Assembly (NCBI GenBank): GCA_037045185.1
Contig: JBAOHQ010000008.1
Location: 744,001-808,000, forward strand
Length of the DNA: 64,000 bases
Source: JAKOUY01 sp037045185
GTDB lineage: Bacteria > Actinomycetota > Acidimicrobiia > Acidimicrobiales > Ilumatobacteraceae
Direction: 5' to 3'
Of the stretch, positions 37,881 to 47,626 are shown piece after piece; within the stretch, counting starts at the first letter, position 1, and the number at the start of each line of letters is the position of its first letter. The notes below the pieces were generated by a model. The model did not search any database. It was not told the DNA's origin and saw nothing but the letters and a program-made list of their open reading frames with translations. A program made the translations under genes and the position numbers.

Positions 37881-38753
37881 CGCACGCCGACCGCCAGACG
37901 CTGCCTCCGCGACATCTGGTCGGCGAGCCCGGCGACGCGCTCGGCGACCTGCAGGAACTCCGGAAAGACCTGGAAGGGTGTCGTCGAGCAGTACGAGAAG
38001 GTCATCGAGTACCGGTCGGTGGTCGACGGCGGCGTGGCGCGATGAAACAACCGGCAGGTATCGACATAGACGCCCGAGTAGGTGGGCCCGAGCAAGCTCT
38101 GCCACCGGGTGCGGGGTATGACCGCAGCCATCCGATCATCGGCGACGAATCCCGACCAGTAGCTCAAGCCGTCCACCGCTGCCTCCGTGTCGGCACGATC
38201 GAGATACTCGAATGGCCCACAGGACGGCGTGACGTCGCTGAGGTACACGATCATCTTCATCATCCGCCGATCCTCGATGTCGAGGTGGAACTGGCGGACG
38301 TCACCCACCTCGCCGTTGGCGAACTCGCGCTTCGACCTCGAGCCCGAGGTACCGCACGGGCAGACCGAAGTAGTGCTCGGCGACGGCGAGATGCGCTTCG
38401 GACAGCCCCCAGAGGTAGAGCGTCGGATCGTCGAGCTGCTCGTCCGGCCCGATGCGCGCCGACGTCCCGGTCACCGATGGCCGATCCACCGCCCGGAGCT
38501 GCTCGACGAACCGAGTCGCCTGCGCTTTCGCCGGGTCCGGGAGTTCCTCGGAGAACCGATGACGAACGAGGCCGTCGGCGCGCAACCCGTCGAGCACGGA
38601 ATGGCCACCCGCCTCCAACGGGCCGATCGCGTCCGCTGTGCCGCCCGCGCCGGCTGCCTGGTAGCGGAGTTCGTCGAGTTGCCTGACCACCGGTACTCGC
38701 ACGACACCTCGTCGGAGTTTGCCGACCACCCGGCTGACGGTTGGTGATGTCAT
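37877..38753 (-). CDS. Phytanoyl-CoA dioxygenase-like (PhyH) protein, frameshifted
   Basis: Probable non-haem Fe(II)/2-oxoglutarate oxygenase, 292 residues after removing one base near 38333 (GTC-G-AAG). The C-terminal half has QFHLDIEDRRMMKMIVYLSDV, containing the HxD iron motif, and CRLFHRATPPSTTDRYSMTF, with a distal His and Arg. The N-terminal half (LRADGLVRHRFSEELPD) suits the PhyH fold. Small-molecule or sugar hydroxylation is possible; substrate unknown. The ATG lies in an ATGA that would overlap the stop of the GH44 gene if the latter ended in the expected frame. Confidence 0.68.
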
Positions 38754-38796
38754 CCTGTCGCCTGTCGCTCCTGTCGCTCCTGTCGCTCCTGTCGCA
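38753..38796. repeat. 9-bp tandem repeat at the GH44/PhyH junction
   Basis: Four copies of CCTGTCGCT/A (plus strand) followed by a partial copy. On the coding strand they read GCGACAGGA and give Gly-Ala-Thr repeats. The last unit lacks two bases relative to the others; with them the GH44 frame would end at a TGA overlapping the next ATG. Such arrays slip in replication and in assembly. Confidence 0.7.
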
Positions 38797-40877
38797 CCCG
38801 GCGTCGCCCGCTCGATGACCGTGATCGCCCCCGGCGCCAGCACCGTCGACACGTCGCCGCCATCATCGCGAACGTCGACGGGCGTCAACCCTTCGGCCTG
38901 GCCGTTGTAGGTGAACGCGCGCAGCGCATCGCCCGGGCAACCCTCCAAGCTCACCACCAGGTCTACGGCCTCGTCGAGGCTCGGGTTCACGGCCACCAGC
39001 ACCGTCGACGAACGGTCCGACGACATCGAGGCGAAGACGGTCGCTCGATCACCGCCGTCGACCGGCACCGACAGATCCCCGAAGTGCGCGCCGCTGCCGT
39101 CGTAGTTGCGGAATGCCCGAAAGGCCCACGACGAAGCGCTGCCCTCCGCGGGAAACGTCCAGTAGTACGCGGCGAACACGCCGAGGCGGCCGAACCAACC
39201 GAGCGCCAACGCCTGGGCCAGCGCGCCACTGATGTGTTGCTCCCCACCGAAGTTGTACTCCCCGATCGACAGTTTCGTTCCGGGGTAGTAGTCCTCGATC
39301 AGGCGCTGCATGCGCGGGATCAGCTCGATCCGGTCGTCGATGAAGGACTGGTCGGTATAGGTCGGATCCCACAGTGACCGGGTGCTGCGGATCCGGCGCT
39401 CGGCGGTGGGTCGATCGACCGGACCGTTGAAGAGGTTCGCCTCAGGGTAGTAGTGGATATCGAGGACATCGAGCAGGCGAACACCGAAGCGGTCCTCGTA
39501 CTGCTTCATCTGCTGCAGGTACCACTGCAGGATGGGCACACCGCCGTGAGCGTCCCGATCGCGCGGAGGATCGAAGCTCGACTCGAAGTCTCGTCCCGAG
39601 AACGAGTACCCCCACCACCCGAACGGCGATGGTCCGGCGACGAGCGCGCCCGGATCCGCGGACTTGATCGCCGCGGCGTAGGCCTGACCCTTGGTGAGCA
39701 ACTCGTCGTAGGAGGTGCCGTCGGCTCGGATGTCGCGGTGCGAATCGGCCCACAGCTCGGGCTCGTTGTCCAGGAAGTACATGAACGGCTTGGCCTGCTT
39801 GGCCGCGGCCGCCTTGGCAGCCATGTCGGCCAGCCACGGCTCCACGTCGGCCTCCGACCACGGCGTGTTGGTCACCGTCGGGTCCTGGGCAGCCAGCCTG
39901 GTCTCCCCGTCGGGGAGCAGCCCATCGCCGGCATCGGGGTTGTTCGGGTTCGTGGCGTGCTGCGGGCCGAGTCGACTGACCGGGAAGGACGGCGAGGTGT
40001 TGTCCTTGGCGACCCAGCCGAGCATCGGAATCGTCACCGCGCTCGACGCACCGTGCGCCCAGTTGCCCTCCAGGTAGGCGTCATGAGCCCGCGTCCCGCC
40101 GTCGAGGGAGGTGTTGGTGAAGTAGAAGTCCTTGCCGGTGTTCCAGGCGCCGAGGCGCCAGTTGTAGACCGAGGTGGTGTTGCCGCCCCACCGCCGTGAG
40201 GTCGCGCCGGTGGCCCATTGGCCCTGTGTGTCGTTCCACGGGGCGTAGCCGATCCCGTAGATCATCGGGCTGATCGGCGTCGCCGAGGCGCCGCAGTCGA
40301 CGTTTGCGGCATCGGCCACCACTCCGGGTGCTGCCGGCAACGCCCGGGAATCGAGTGTGATCGCCTCGACCTGGACGGTGACCCCAGGTGGCAGATCCCT
40401 GTTGGCCATGATCTGGATCCGGTCGAAGGAGGCCTGAGGCGCGCCCATCAGGTCCACCATCGGAACGACGAGCGACTGCCTCCCAGGTGTGGCCTTCAGC
40501 GTGGGCACCACAGCGGCCAATTCACCCGACGGGTTGATCAAACGGATCCGCAGGGCGTCGGAGCCAAGTCCGCTGGTGGAGATGTCGACGCGCAGCTCGC
40601 CGAACTGGGCGCCACTCAGCATGCCGTCGCGGTTGGCGACGACCCAGCCACCCCAGCGACCGAGATCGATCGTCGTCGGACCCCCGGGGGTCATCGTCTC
40701 GGCCCACCCGAAGGATTCCCAACCGTCGGCGAGGCCGGCACGGCCGAACACCGTGAGGACCTCGGCGGGTGCGTCCGGAGGTTCGGTGGTCGTCGATGCC
40801 GCGGCCACCTGGAGACCCACGACCGAGCACATCGCGACACTCATCAACCAGCGCACGACGCCTCGCCTCGTCCCCAT
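38754..40877 (-). CDS. Glycoside hydrolase family 44-like secreted enzyme
   Basis: Exported glycosidase of about 708 residues. MGTRRGVVRWLM followed by a hydrophobic stretch to LQVAAAS is a Sec signal. Residues ~60-180 are a carbohydrate-binding-like sandwich. The GH44-like catalytic part includes SPMIYGIGYAPWND, SRRWGGNTTSVYNW, YFLDNEPELWADSHRD (acid/base Glu), LDVLDIHYYPEANL and SIGEYNFGGEQHISG (nucleophile Glu). GH44 enzymes cut beta-1,4-glucans and xyloglucans, so it may process the exported polysaccharide. The frame has no stop before the PhyH-like gene; the boundary is placed at the Gly-Ala-Thr repeat. ATG 40844 is an alternative start with a poorer signal. Confidence 0.78.
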
Positions 40878-41932
40878 CGCCGGACGATCCAGCCTGGCAC
40901 CGAGTCCGCCTGGCCGCTGCGCACGGCCTTGGCGACGTACCGCCGCAGGCCAGCCCAGCTGGCGCGCAGCGAGCCGTATTCCTGGCGCACGCCGCTGAAG
41001 AACTCCCAGCCCCACACCACCCCGCAGCCGCGCATCGCCACGCGCTCCAAGCCGACACGACCGAACCAGTTCGCCACCGCGTACAGCATCGGGGTGAGCC
41101 TGGTGGCGAGACGGGGCGTGAGCACAGGCACCGCGCACAGCAGGCGGCCCGCCATCGGGAGGGAGAAGGCGTAGCGCCACGGGTCGGCGCTGGCGACGGA
41201 GTCCAAGTCGTCGGAGATCCGCTTCTCCAGGCGCCCGTGCAGGTGTTGACGCCCACGCCACACCGAGGCATCGGTGTGATCCGAGCAGTGCACGGACCCC
41301 GCCTCCGAGGAGTACACGAGCCGGACACCGATGCGTTCAAGATCCAGGCCGAGGCGGAGATCCTCCAGGCGCGCCAGGTCGAGATCGAACCCGCCGGCGG
41401 CCAGGTAGTCCTGGCGGCGCATCGACGTGTTCCCGGTGGCCAGGTACGTGCCATTCACCGTGATCGTCCCGCTGCCGACCCGTTCGGTCAACTGGTCCCA
41501 CTTCAGCCCGTGGTACCGCTCGAACAGCGGCTTGTCCTGGATGTCCGGCGGGCTGATGTAGCGGCCGATCACGGCGACGTGCTCGTCGGCCCGCCGATGA
41601 TGTTCGGCGTGGGCGGCGAGGAACTGAGGGGGAAGCGTCATGTCGTCATCGACGATGACCAGGATCTCACCGTTGGCACGCAGGATGCCGTGGTGCCGGG
41701 CCGACGACGCGCCGGCGCCTGCCTGGCGGATCAGCGTGAGCACGAAGGGGTACGAGTTCGGGTCGACGACGTCGTCGACGGGTATGTCGGATCCGTCGTC
41801 CACCACGACGACTTCGAACTGGTCCGCTGGCATCGTCTGGTGGCGCAGTCCGTCGAGCAGGTCGAGCAGCAGCCGGGGACGGTTGTGCGTCGCCAGGACC
41901 ACGCTGACCACTGGCGCTGGCTGGGTGCTCAC
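40844..41932 (-). CDS. Family 2 glycosyltransferase
   Basis: GT-A fold glycosyltransferase of 362 residues: VSVVLATHNRPRLLLDLLDGL opening strand, VVVDDGS nucleotide-binding acidic motif, ILVIVDDDMTLPPQF (DxD-like), then TGNTSMRRQDYLAAGGFD and LEDLRLGLDLERIGVRLVY (the ED acceptor motif). The C-terminal ~100 residues contain hydrophobic helices, probably membrane-associated. It adds a sugar to the growing lipid-linked unit; donor unknown. GTG start overlaps the upstream lipoprotein stop (GTGA) and its end overlaps the GH44 signal region. Confidence 0.88.
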   Translation of the reverse strand: MSTQPAPVVSVVLATHNRPRLLLDLLDGLRHQTMPADQFEVVVVDDGSDIPVDDVVDPNSYPFVLTLIRQAGAGASSARHHGILRANGEILVIVDDDMTLPPQFLAAHAEHHRRADEHVAVIGRYISPPDIQDKPLFERYHGLKWDQLTERVGSGTITVNGTYLATGNTSMRRQDYLAAGGFDLDLARLEDLRLGLDLERIGVRLVYSSEAGSVHCSDHTDASVWRGRQHLHGRLEKRISDDLDSVASADPWRYAFSLPMAGRLLCAVPVLTPRLATRLTPMLYAVANWFGRVGLERVAMRGCGVVWGWEFFSGVRQEYGSLRASWAGLRRYVAKAVRSGQADSVPGWIVRRWGRGEASCAG

Positions 41933-44196
41933 GGGGCATCACGGAGGAAGGGATCGAACTCGGCGCACGCGGGCTCGCCGACGACGGCCTCACGGGGAAC
42001 CCGGTAGACCGAGACGAGCGCCTGACATGCCCACAGGCGGCGGAGTTGGGCGGCCCCCTCTGTGGTGAGACCCGTGCCGTCCACCAGGTCCACGCGGCGG
42101 AAGAAGAACTCCTCGAGATCCGGCCCGCGGATCACCTGCGGCCTGGCCTTCACGGCGACGCGGACGGTCTTGTTGTACGCGGCGATCCGGCCCCGGGTGA
42201 TGTCGTCGGGGCTCGAGTTCGGGTTGATCCGGCTGTCACCGATCCACGGGGCCACGGCGACGATCGGGGTTCGTCCGGCGGCGATCACCGCGTCGATCAA
42301 CGCCGTGATCCGCTGACCGAACACCTCGACGGGGACGTCGGCCGCCGCATCACTGACACCGAATCCAATGACCACGTAGCGACCGGGGAACTCCGACAGC
42401 AGCGCTGGCAGCGTGAACGCCGCGGCCCCGACGGTGTCGGCGTTGCTGGCCGCGTTGATCAGGTTCGGATCGTTCGTGCCGACGAGGCGATGAATGATCG
42501 AGCTCCAATCGTCGCCGACCGCCGCCGCGCCGGTGGCCGAATCACTCAGCGCCGCCCAGGTCACAGCGTCGCCGAGGAAGACCCAGCTGTCACCATCGCC
42601 AAGGCCCGGCGGCAGCGACCGGACGTCGAACCGGTTCAGCCGGAGGGGTCCGCCATCTGTCGTCGAGGTGACCACCAGGCGGATCCAGTTGTAGCCGCTG
42701 AGGTCGACGATGCTCTCACGCGCCCGGACCGCGTTGTCCGTGACCGACAGCAGCCGGCTCCACCCCGCCGTTGGCACCGTGCCGCCCGGGGCGGCATTGC
42801 CCTCGATGGCGTACGACACCGGCACACCGCTCGCCGGCGCGTCCGGCGCCGAGCGGTACTGCGCCGCCGAGCTGGCGAACGTGGCCGCGACGATCGAGCG
42901 GTCGGCGAGGGCGCGGTCAGACAGGTCGTAGGCCAGCCATTGCGGGGCGTCCGATGTAGGTGTCCCACCCGAAACCCAGTCGGCAGCGACAGCCCGCTCA
43001 TCCTCCCCGGGGACCCGCCGACTGAGCTGTGTGGGGTCACCGCTGGCGGTGCTGGAGGCGACGATCGGTGCGTCTGCGGAGATCAAGGGAGTCGGCGCCG
43101 GGGCGCCCGGACCGGCTTGCAACGGAGCGGACGGCTGGACAGCCGTTCCCTCGGTGGTGGGTACGGAATCCGGCGGCACCGTCGCGGCAGTGGTTCCCAC
43201 GGGCGGTTCGGTGGGGCGACTCGGCTCGGTGTCGGGAGGCGCGGTGTTCTCGGGCGGCGCGGTGCCTTCGGGCGGCGCGGTGCCTTCGGGAGGCTCGGTG
43301 TTCTCGGGCGGCGCGCTGTTCTCGGGCGGCGCGCTGTTCTCGGGCGGCGTCGTCACCTCGGTGGCTGGCGTCGTCTCGCCGGTGGCGCCGGGGGTGGTGC
43401 CGCTCGTTCCCGCCGGACCCTGGGCCGTGGTGCCCGCCGGCAGGCGCACGGTGGGCGGTGGCGGCGCCACCGTGCCGACGGAGGCAGGGGTCGCAGCGGT
43501 GGGTGCGGTGACCTCGGCATCGGCAGCCTTCACGACGAGGAGCATCCCGAGCAGGTCGGCGGCGTTGCGGGTGCGCACCGACGCCCCGTCGATCGATGAG
43601 CCGGACGAGCGCTTGTCCGCGGTGCGCAAGGTGATCGGCGCCGTGCTGTCGGTTCGCTCCACGTAGTCGCCGTCCACGGGGAGCCTCACGTTTCCCGGAC
43701 CGGCTGCGGCCACCAGCAGCATCGATCCGCCAGGAATGGGCTCGTTCCAATCCAGCGTCAGGTGTGAGCTGCGCTCGGCCTCCACCACCGGTTCTCCGAT
43801 GAGTGGCCGAGCGAGGTCGACCCCGCTGTACTCGAGAACGTGCACCGCGCTGGCCCCCACGCACTCGACGCGCAGGCTTGGGGCATCGGCGATGTTCGCC
43901 GCGGCGAAGACCGCCATCGCGATGTCGTCGTTGTTCACGGCAGCAACACGCCGATACGAGTTCCGGTTGGAGTCATGGGCGGCCGTCGACGAGAGCGGCG
44001 TCGGCGATAGACAGACCACGAACATCACGTCGTCACGATGGGCGATGTTGATCAACGTCGCAGAGTCGGCGCCTGACAACGCCTGACGGAACACGATGGG
44101 GACACGCGCTCGCTCGGGCCGGGCGGCGGAAGGCGGCGTCGTGCACCCCACCATGGCGAGGACACCGAGCGCGATGCCGGCAACCGTGCGATTCAC
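41929..44196 (-). CDS. Large lipoprotein with Pro/Glu/Thr linker and SGNH-like domain
   Basis: Protein of 755 residues. The GTG start gives a signal with lipobox AMVGC (Cys ~17). Residues ~20-250 form an unrecognised domain; ~260-390 are a linker dominated by APPENTEPPEGT repeats; the C-terminal ~210 residues resemble an SGNH hydrolase: WVFLGDAVTWAAL (block I), YVVIGFGVSDAA (block III), DGTGLTTEGAAQL (block V). The Ser of GDS is Ala and the block V DxxH His is missing, so it is probably not an active esterase. Middle residues ~420-560 look like a carbohydrate-binding sandwich. Likely a surface polysaccharide-binding protein of the export machinery. Confidence 0.7.
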   Translation of the reverse strand: MNRTVAGIALGVLAMVGCTTPPSAARPERARVPIVFRQALSGADSATLINIAHRDDVMFVVCLSPTPLSSTAAHDSNRNSYRRVAAVNNDDIAMAVFAAANIADAPSLRVECVGASAVHVLEYSGVDLARPLIGEPVVEAERSSHLTLDWNEPIPGGSMLLVAAAGPGNVRLPVDGDYVERTDSTAPITLRTADKRSSGSSIDGASVRTRNAADLLGMLLVVKAADAEVTAPTAATPASVGTVAPPPPTVRLPAGTTAQGPAGTSGTTPGATGETTPATEVTTPPENSAPPENSAPPENTEPPEGTAPPEGTAPPENTAPPDTEPSRPTEPPVGTTAATVPPDSVPTTEGTAVQPSAPLQAGPGAPAPTPLISADAPIVASSTASGDPTQLSRRVPGEDERAVAADWVSGGTPTSDAPQWLAYDLSDRALADRSIVAATFASSAAQYRSAPDAPASGVPVSYAIEGNAAPGGTVPTAGWSRLLSVTDNAVRARESIVDLSGYNWIRLVVTSTTDGGPLRLNRFDVRSLPPGLGDGDSWVFLGDAVTWAALSDSATGAAAVGDDWSSIIHRLVGTNDPNLINAASNADTVGAAAFTLPALLSEFPGRYVVIGFGVSDAAADVPVEVFGQRITALIDAVIAAGRTPIVAVAPWIGDSRINPNSSPDDITRGRIAAYNKTVRVAVKARPQVIRGPDLEEFFFRRVDLVDGTGLTTEGAAQLRRLWACQALVSVYRVPREAVVGEPACAEFDPFLRDAP

Positions 44197-45676
44197 GACA
44201 TCACCGCCTGGGCTCGACGCGCCACCGGCGCAAGCGCTGGCGCCGGTGCCGGTGCCGTAACGCTGGACGCCACGCCGGCGCCGCACAGCACCGCGGTCAG
44301 CACGACCGGGAGCGCATCGAAGAACCCGAGGTCGCCCCATCCCTGCACCAGCATGCCGAACCATGCGGCAACACCTCCGGCGAACAGGTGCGCCTGCAGG
44401 GTGTTCGGTTGTCGGCGGCGAGCCAGATGAGTGGAGCGGACGCTGAGCACGAAGGGCGCCAGCAGGGCGACGAATCCGAGCGGGCCGACGTACAGCATCA
44501 TCGCCATGAAGCTGTTGTGCGGCTTGAACAGGTAGTCGGGAAACACTCTGCTCAGGTCGTCACCGGGTACGTATCTGACGTACTCCTTGCCGAACCCGTA
44601 CGGCAGAGGCAGATCGTTGCGCATGTTGATGCGCAGGTTGGCGTCCTCCACCTCGCGAAACACGTTCGACAGCGTCGCGGTCGTCGGTGAGCGACTTGAC
44701 CGCCTGCACCGGAGCGAACACCTTGGACGGCGGGGCCACGTAGCCAACGACCACGTACACCACGATGACCGGGAGCAGCCAGACCATGGTCGGGCGCATC
44801 CGCTGGCGAGCGGGCTGGCTGGCAGTCAGGAGCACGTAGAGGACGGCCCCGAACAGGGCGACGAACGACAGGCGCCGGTCGTTGAGGATCAATGCAGCCA
44901 GCAGCACGACCACCTGCAGCAGCGTGACCCATTGGTTGCGCACGAGGGTCGACTCGACCAGCTGCGCCATCAGGATCGCCGCGCACACGACCCACAGCTG
45001 TGAGTCGTGGTGGGCCGTCACGTACTCGACGACGGCGCCGGAGTTGCGCACATGGGCGACGTACACGTAGATGGCCAGCACGGCCCGATACATGCCCATG
45101 GCCAGCACGACGGCGCCGAGCTGGACCACGAGCGCCCGATTCGCCACCGCCGCGACCGCGGCGCAGATGCACGCTCCGATCACGATGGTCCGCACCTGGT
45201 GGAATGCCATCTGGACGTTGCCACCGGTGGCGAGCCCGTAGGCGCTGAACACACGCGACCGCGGCGAGCGACAGGACCGTCGCCTGGCGGAACGCCTGCG
45301 GCAGCCTGGCGGTGGGTGACGTGCGTGCCCGGTCGGCGCGGGCCAGGACCGCCCTCACCAGCAGGATTCCGGCGATGATGAACATCGGCGACACCGGAAT
45401 GGGCACTGCCGGAACGCTGGCCTTGATGGGCCCGATGAAGAAGTCACCGGCGCGCTGGATGGGCGAGGTCCAGAGACCGGAGAAGGTCTTGTCGGCCTCG
45501 GTCTCCACGCCCAGCGTGAGCATCAGGAACGCGATCAACACCTGGTCGATCCGGAACAGCACCGATGCCGCCAGCGCGCCGGCGATGGCCAGGGCACGAC
45601 CCGGTGTGGAGGCGTTGAGCGCTTGCAGCACGACGGCCGCCACGAGGAACACTCCGACGAGGCGCGCCTGCGACAC
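44193..45676 (-). CDS. Wzy/O-antigen ligase-type polymerase, two frameshifts
   Basis: Polytopic membrane protein of ~494 residues with 10-12 TM helices, matching O-antigen polymerase/ligase (Wzy_C) architecture, with a long periplasmic loop before LPYGFGKEYVRYVPG and HNSFMAMMLYVGPLGFVALL. Two single-base insertions break it: near 45252 (GCG-T-GTG, joining SLAAVA to VFSAYGLATGG) and near 44679 (GAC-C-GCG, joining KSLTDD to ATLSNVFREVEDANLR). The total of 3n+2 agrees. It would polymerise lipid-linked repeat units outside the membrane. GTG start; end overlaps the lipoprotein start. Confidence 0.8.
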
Positions 45677-45725
45677 CCTCGGCTGTTCACGCTGGCAGCG
45701 GCGCGGTGCGTGAGGTCATCGTCGG

Positions 45726-45881
45726 TCAGCCGAGCCTCGGGAGGACGAACAGGGCCACCAGCCAGTACAGCACCGCCATGCAGCACAGCCCGGTCAGCTG
45801 CACCAGCTGCGAGCGACGCTTGGCCACCAGCGGCAGCACGGCGAGGGCCAGCAGCAAGGATTGGGCAACGAGGCCGGTCAT
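45726..45881 (-). CDS. 51-residue membrane protein in the polysaccharide operon
   Basis: Small protein MTGLVAQSLLLALAVLPLVA followed by KRRSQLVQLTG and a second hydrophobic segment (LCCMAVLYWLVALFVLPRL). Two TM helices joined by a short basic loop give a hairpin. Its ATG overlaps the stop of the CpsD-like gene (ATGA), strong support that it is real. It lies between the kinase-like gene and wzy, so may be an accessory of chain-length control or polymerase. No family recognised. Confidence 0.62.
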   Translation of the reverse strand: MTGLVAQSLLLALAVLPLVAKRRSQLVQLTGLCCMAVLYWLVALFVLPRLG

Positions 45882-46374
45882 GATCGGCGCTTCCGTCGGT
45901 CGACCATCACCGCCACGACCCCGACGGACTCGGGCAGCATGACGCGTACCTGCTCCAGGTCGCGCTGGCGACTCCCCCGACCGTCACGGCCAGCAGGATG
46001 GTGCGGCACCGCTGCAGGATGGGAACACCGCCCTGGTCGATGTTGGGTGGGTCGACCACGACCAGGACCGGGCCGTTCGACACCTTGTCGACGAGCGTGG
46101 CGGCGATTGGCGCCGCGTCGAACGGTGAGACGCCACGTCCGTCGATCACACGAACGGGCCGGGACTCGATGGCCGCGCCGATCCCCGCCAGTCGCACGGC
46201 GAAGTCGTAGGCGTCGCGGCTCGCCGCCGGGGGTATCCCGACGACCGCCACGGGTGAGGCGGCCATGTCACCCAGCTGGAACCAGACGGACTCGACCTCG
46301 TGGTTTCGGGCGGCGCCGGCGACGGGCGAGAAGGTGGTCTCGCGGGGAGTCCTCCCGGTTTCAGTTGACGGCAC
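45878..46374 (-). CDS. CpsD/ParA-like protein without Walker A, frameshifted
   Basis: About 165 residues, in the place normally taken by the cytoplasmic tyrosine autokinase that partners a Wzz protein. The fold pattern fits (ASPVAVVGIPPAASRDAYDF, PVLVVVDPPN, TILLAVTVGG, VGVVAVMVDRRKR) but the GxxxxGKT loop is replaced by GIPPAASRDAY and no Tyr cluster ends the protein, so it is unlikely to bind ATP normally. The frame breaks in a C5 run at 45974-45978; one more base restores SRQRDLEQVRVMLPESVG. Overlaps the glycosyltransferase stop by 14 bp. Confidence 0.6.
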
Positions 46375-47626
46375 GGTGCACCTCCTGGGCAGCGGACACG
46401 ACATCCTGGCGCGCCGAAGCGCTGCGCGCGGTGCGGACCCATTCGCCGTCGGTGGGCGCAGCATGGCCGGCCCGCCGGCGAACCGCCTTCCACGCCGCGA
46501 ACCACGGCGCCCGGATCGCCACGGCAGCGGACTTGACCGGATCGGAGCTCGTGGCGATACCGGTCGCCACGTGTCCAAGCAGCACGGTCGCGGCAACCGC
46601 GGCGATCCTCAGCGGCCAGGGACCGGTCCACCGGCGCACGACAGCGGCCACGGCCGCGGCGGCGACGGTCCGTGACGCGACGGTGGCGAGCGGGGGGCAG
46701 TAGAGGTCGGCGGCCATGTCGGCGATCACCGCGCTCGGCCCGGTGACGGCTTCGGCGACCAGGGTCGGTCCGAGCCGAGTGCGCAACGCATCCCGGCCGC
46801 CCTCCCACCGGGTCCGCTGCGAGCCAGCCGTGGACGCGCTGGTGGGCATGTCGCCGGCCACCCAGGTCTCCGCCGCGTACTGGACCACGATGCCGTGGCG
46901 GGCCAGCTCGATGCCGTACTCGAGGTCTTCGACTCCGGAGAAGGCCCGATACGGGCAGCGCCGCAGGGTCTCGCGTGACCACAGCATGCCGTTGCCACGG
47001 AGTCCGGCCGACCAACCGAGCAGGCGCCTGGCCCGGCCGCGGATGTCATGCTGGCAGACGAAGGCGACGTCCATCAGGCGGGTTCGCCACGACTCGGCCG
47101 GGTTGCGGACGCGATAGTGCGCCTGGACGGCGGCCGCGCCGCGGCTGGCGTACCCGCCCAGCACAGCGAGGAACGCGTGGTCCACCACCGTGTCGGCGTC
47201 GACGACGACGACGGCATCGAACCAGCCGTCGTCGCTTGCCCACCGGATCGCCAGTTCCAGCGCATAGCCCTTGCCGCGCCGGTCCGGCTCGTCGCGAACC
47301 AGGACCTCGGCGCCGGCGCGGCGGGCGACCTCGGCGGTCTCGTCGGCGCAGTTGTCGGCCACCACCAGGATCCTCACCCGATCGGCCGGATAGGGACAGG
47401 AGCGCAACGAGGCGACGGTGGCGCCGATGACGGGCGCCTCGTCGTGGGCAGGCACCACGACCAGCAGCCGGGCCGCCTCAGAGCCGCCGTCGACCACGGT
47501 CACCCGGCGGCCGCGGCAGCGATCGACCAGCGAACACGCCGTCAGGCCGCCGACGTACAGCGCGGGAGCGCCAGACCAACCGGCTACGCCGACCGCGAGC
47601 GCCCGAGCGGGCTTGCTGCTGATCAC
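46361..47626 (-). CDS. Membrane-bound family 2 glycosyltransferase
   Basis: Processive-type GT2 of 421 residues with TM segments at the C-terminus (~315-375) and a hydrophobic N-terminus. LLVVVPAHDEAPVIGATVAS, VADNCADETAEVAR, GKGYALELAIRWA, AVVVVDADTVVD (DxD), GLRGNGMLWSRETLRR, GVEDLEYGIELARHG (ED) and SQRTRWEGGRD (QxxRW-like). It resembles bcsA/exo-type transferases that extend a lipid-linked sugar. GTG start overlaps the wzz stop. Donor sugar unknown. Confidence 0.88.
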   Translation of the reverse strand: MISSKPARALAVGVAGWSGAPALYVGGLTACSLVDRCRGRRVTVVDGGSEAARLLVVVPAHDEAPVIGATVASLRSCPYPADRVRILVVADNCADETAEVARRAGAEVLVRDEPDRRGKGYALELAIRWASDDGWFDAVVVVDADTVVDHAFLAVLGGYASRGAAAVQAHYRVRNPAESWRTRLMDVAFVCQHDIRGRARRLLGWSAGLRGNGMLWSRETLRRCPYRAFSGVEDLEYGIELARHGIVVQYAAETWVAGDMPTSASTAGSQRTRWEGGRDALRTRLGPTLVAEAVTGPSAVIADMAADLYCPPLATVASRTVAAAAVAAVVRRWTGPWPLRIAAVAATVLLGHVATGIATSSDPVKSAAVAIRAPWFAAWKAVRRRAGHAAPTDGEWVRTARSASARQDVVSAAQEVHRAVN

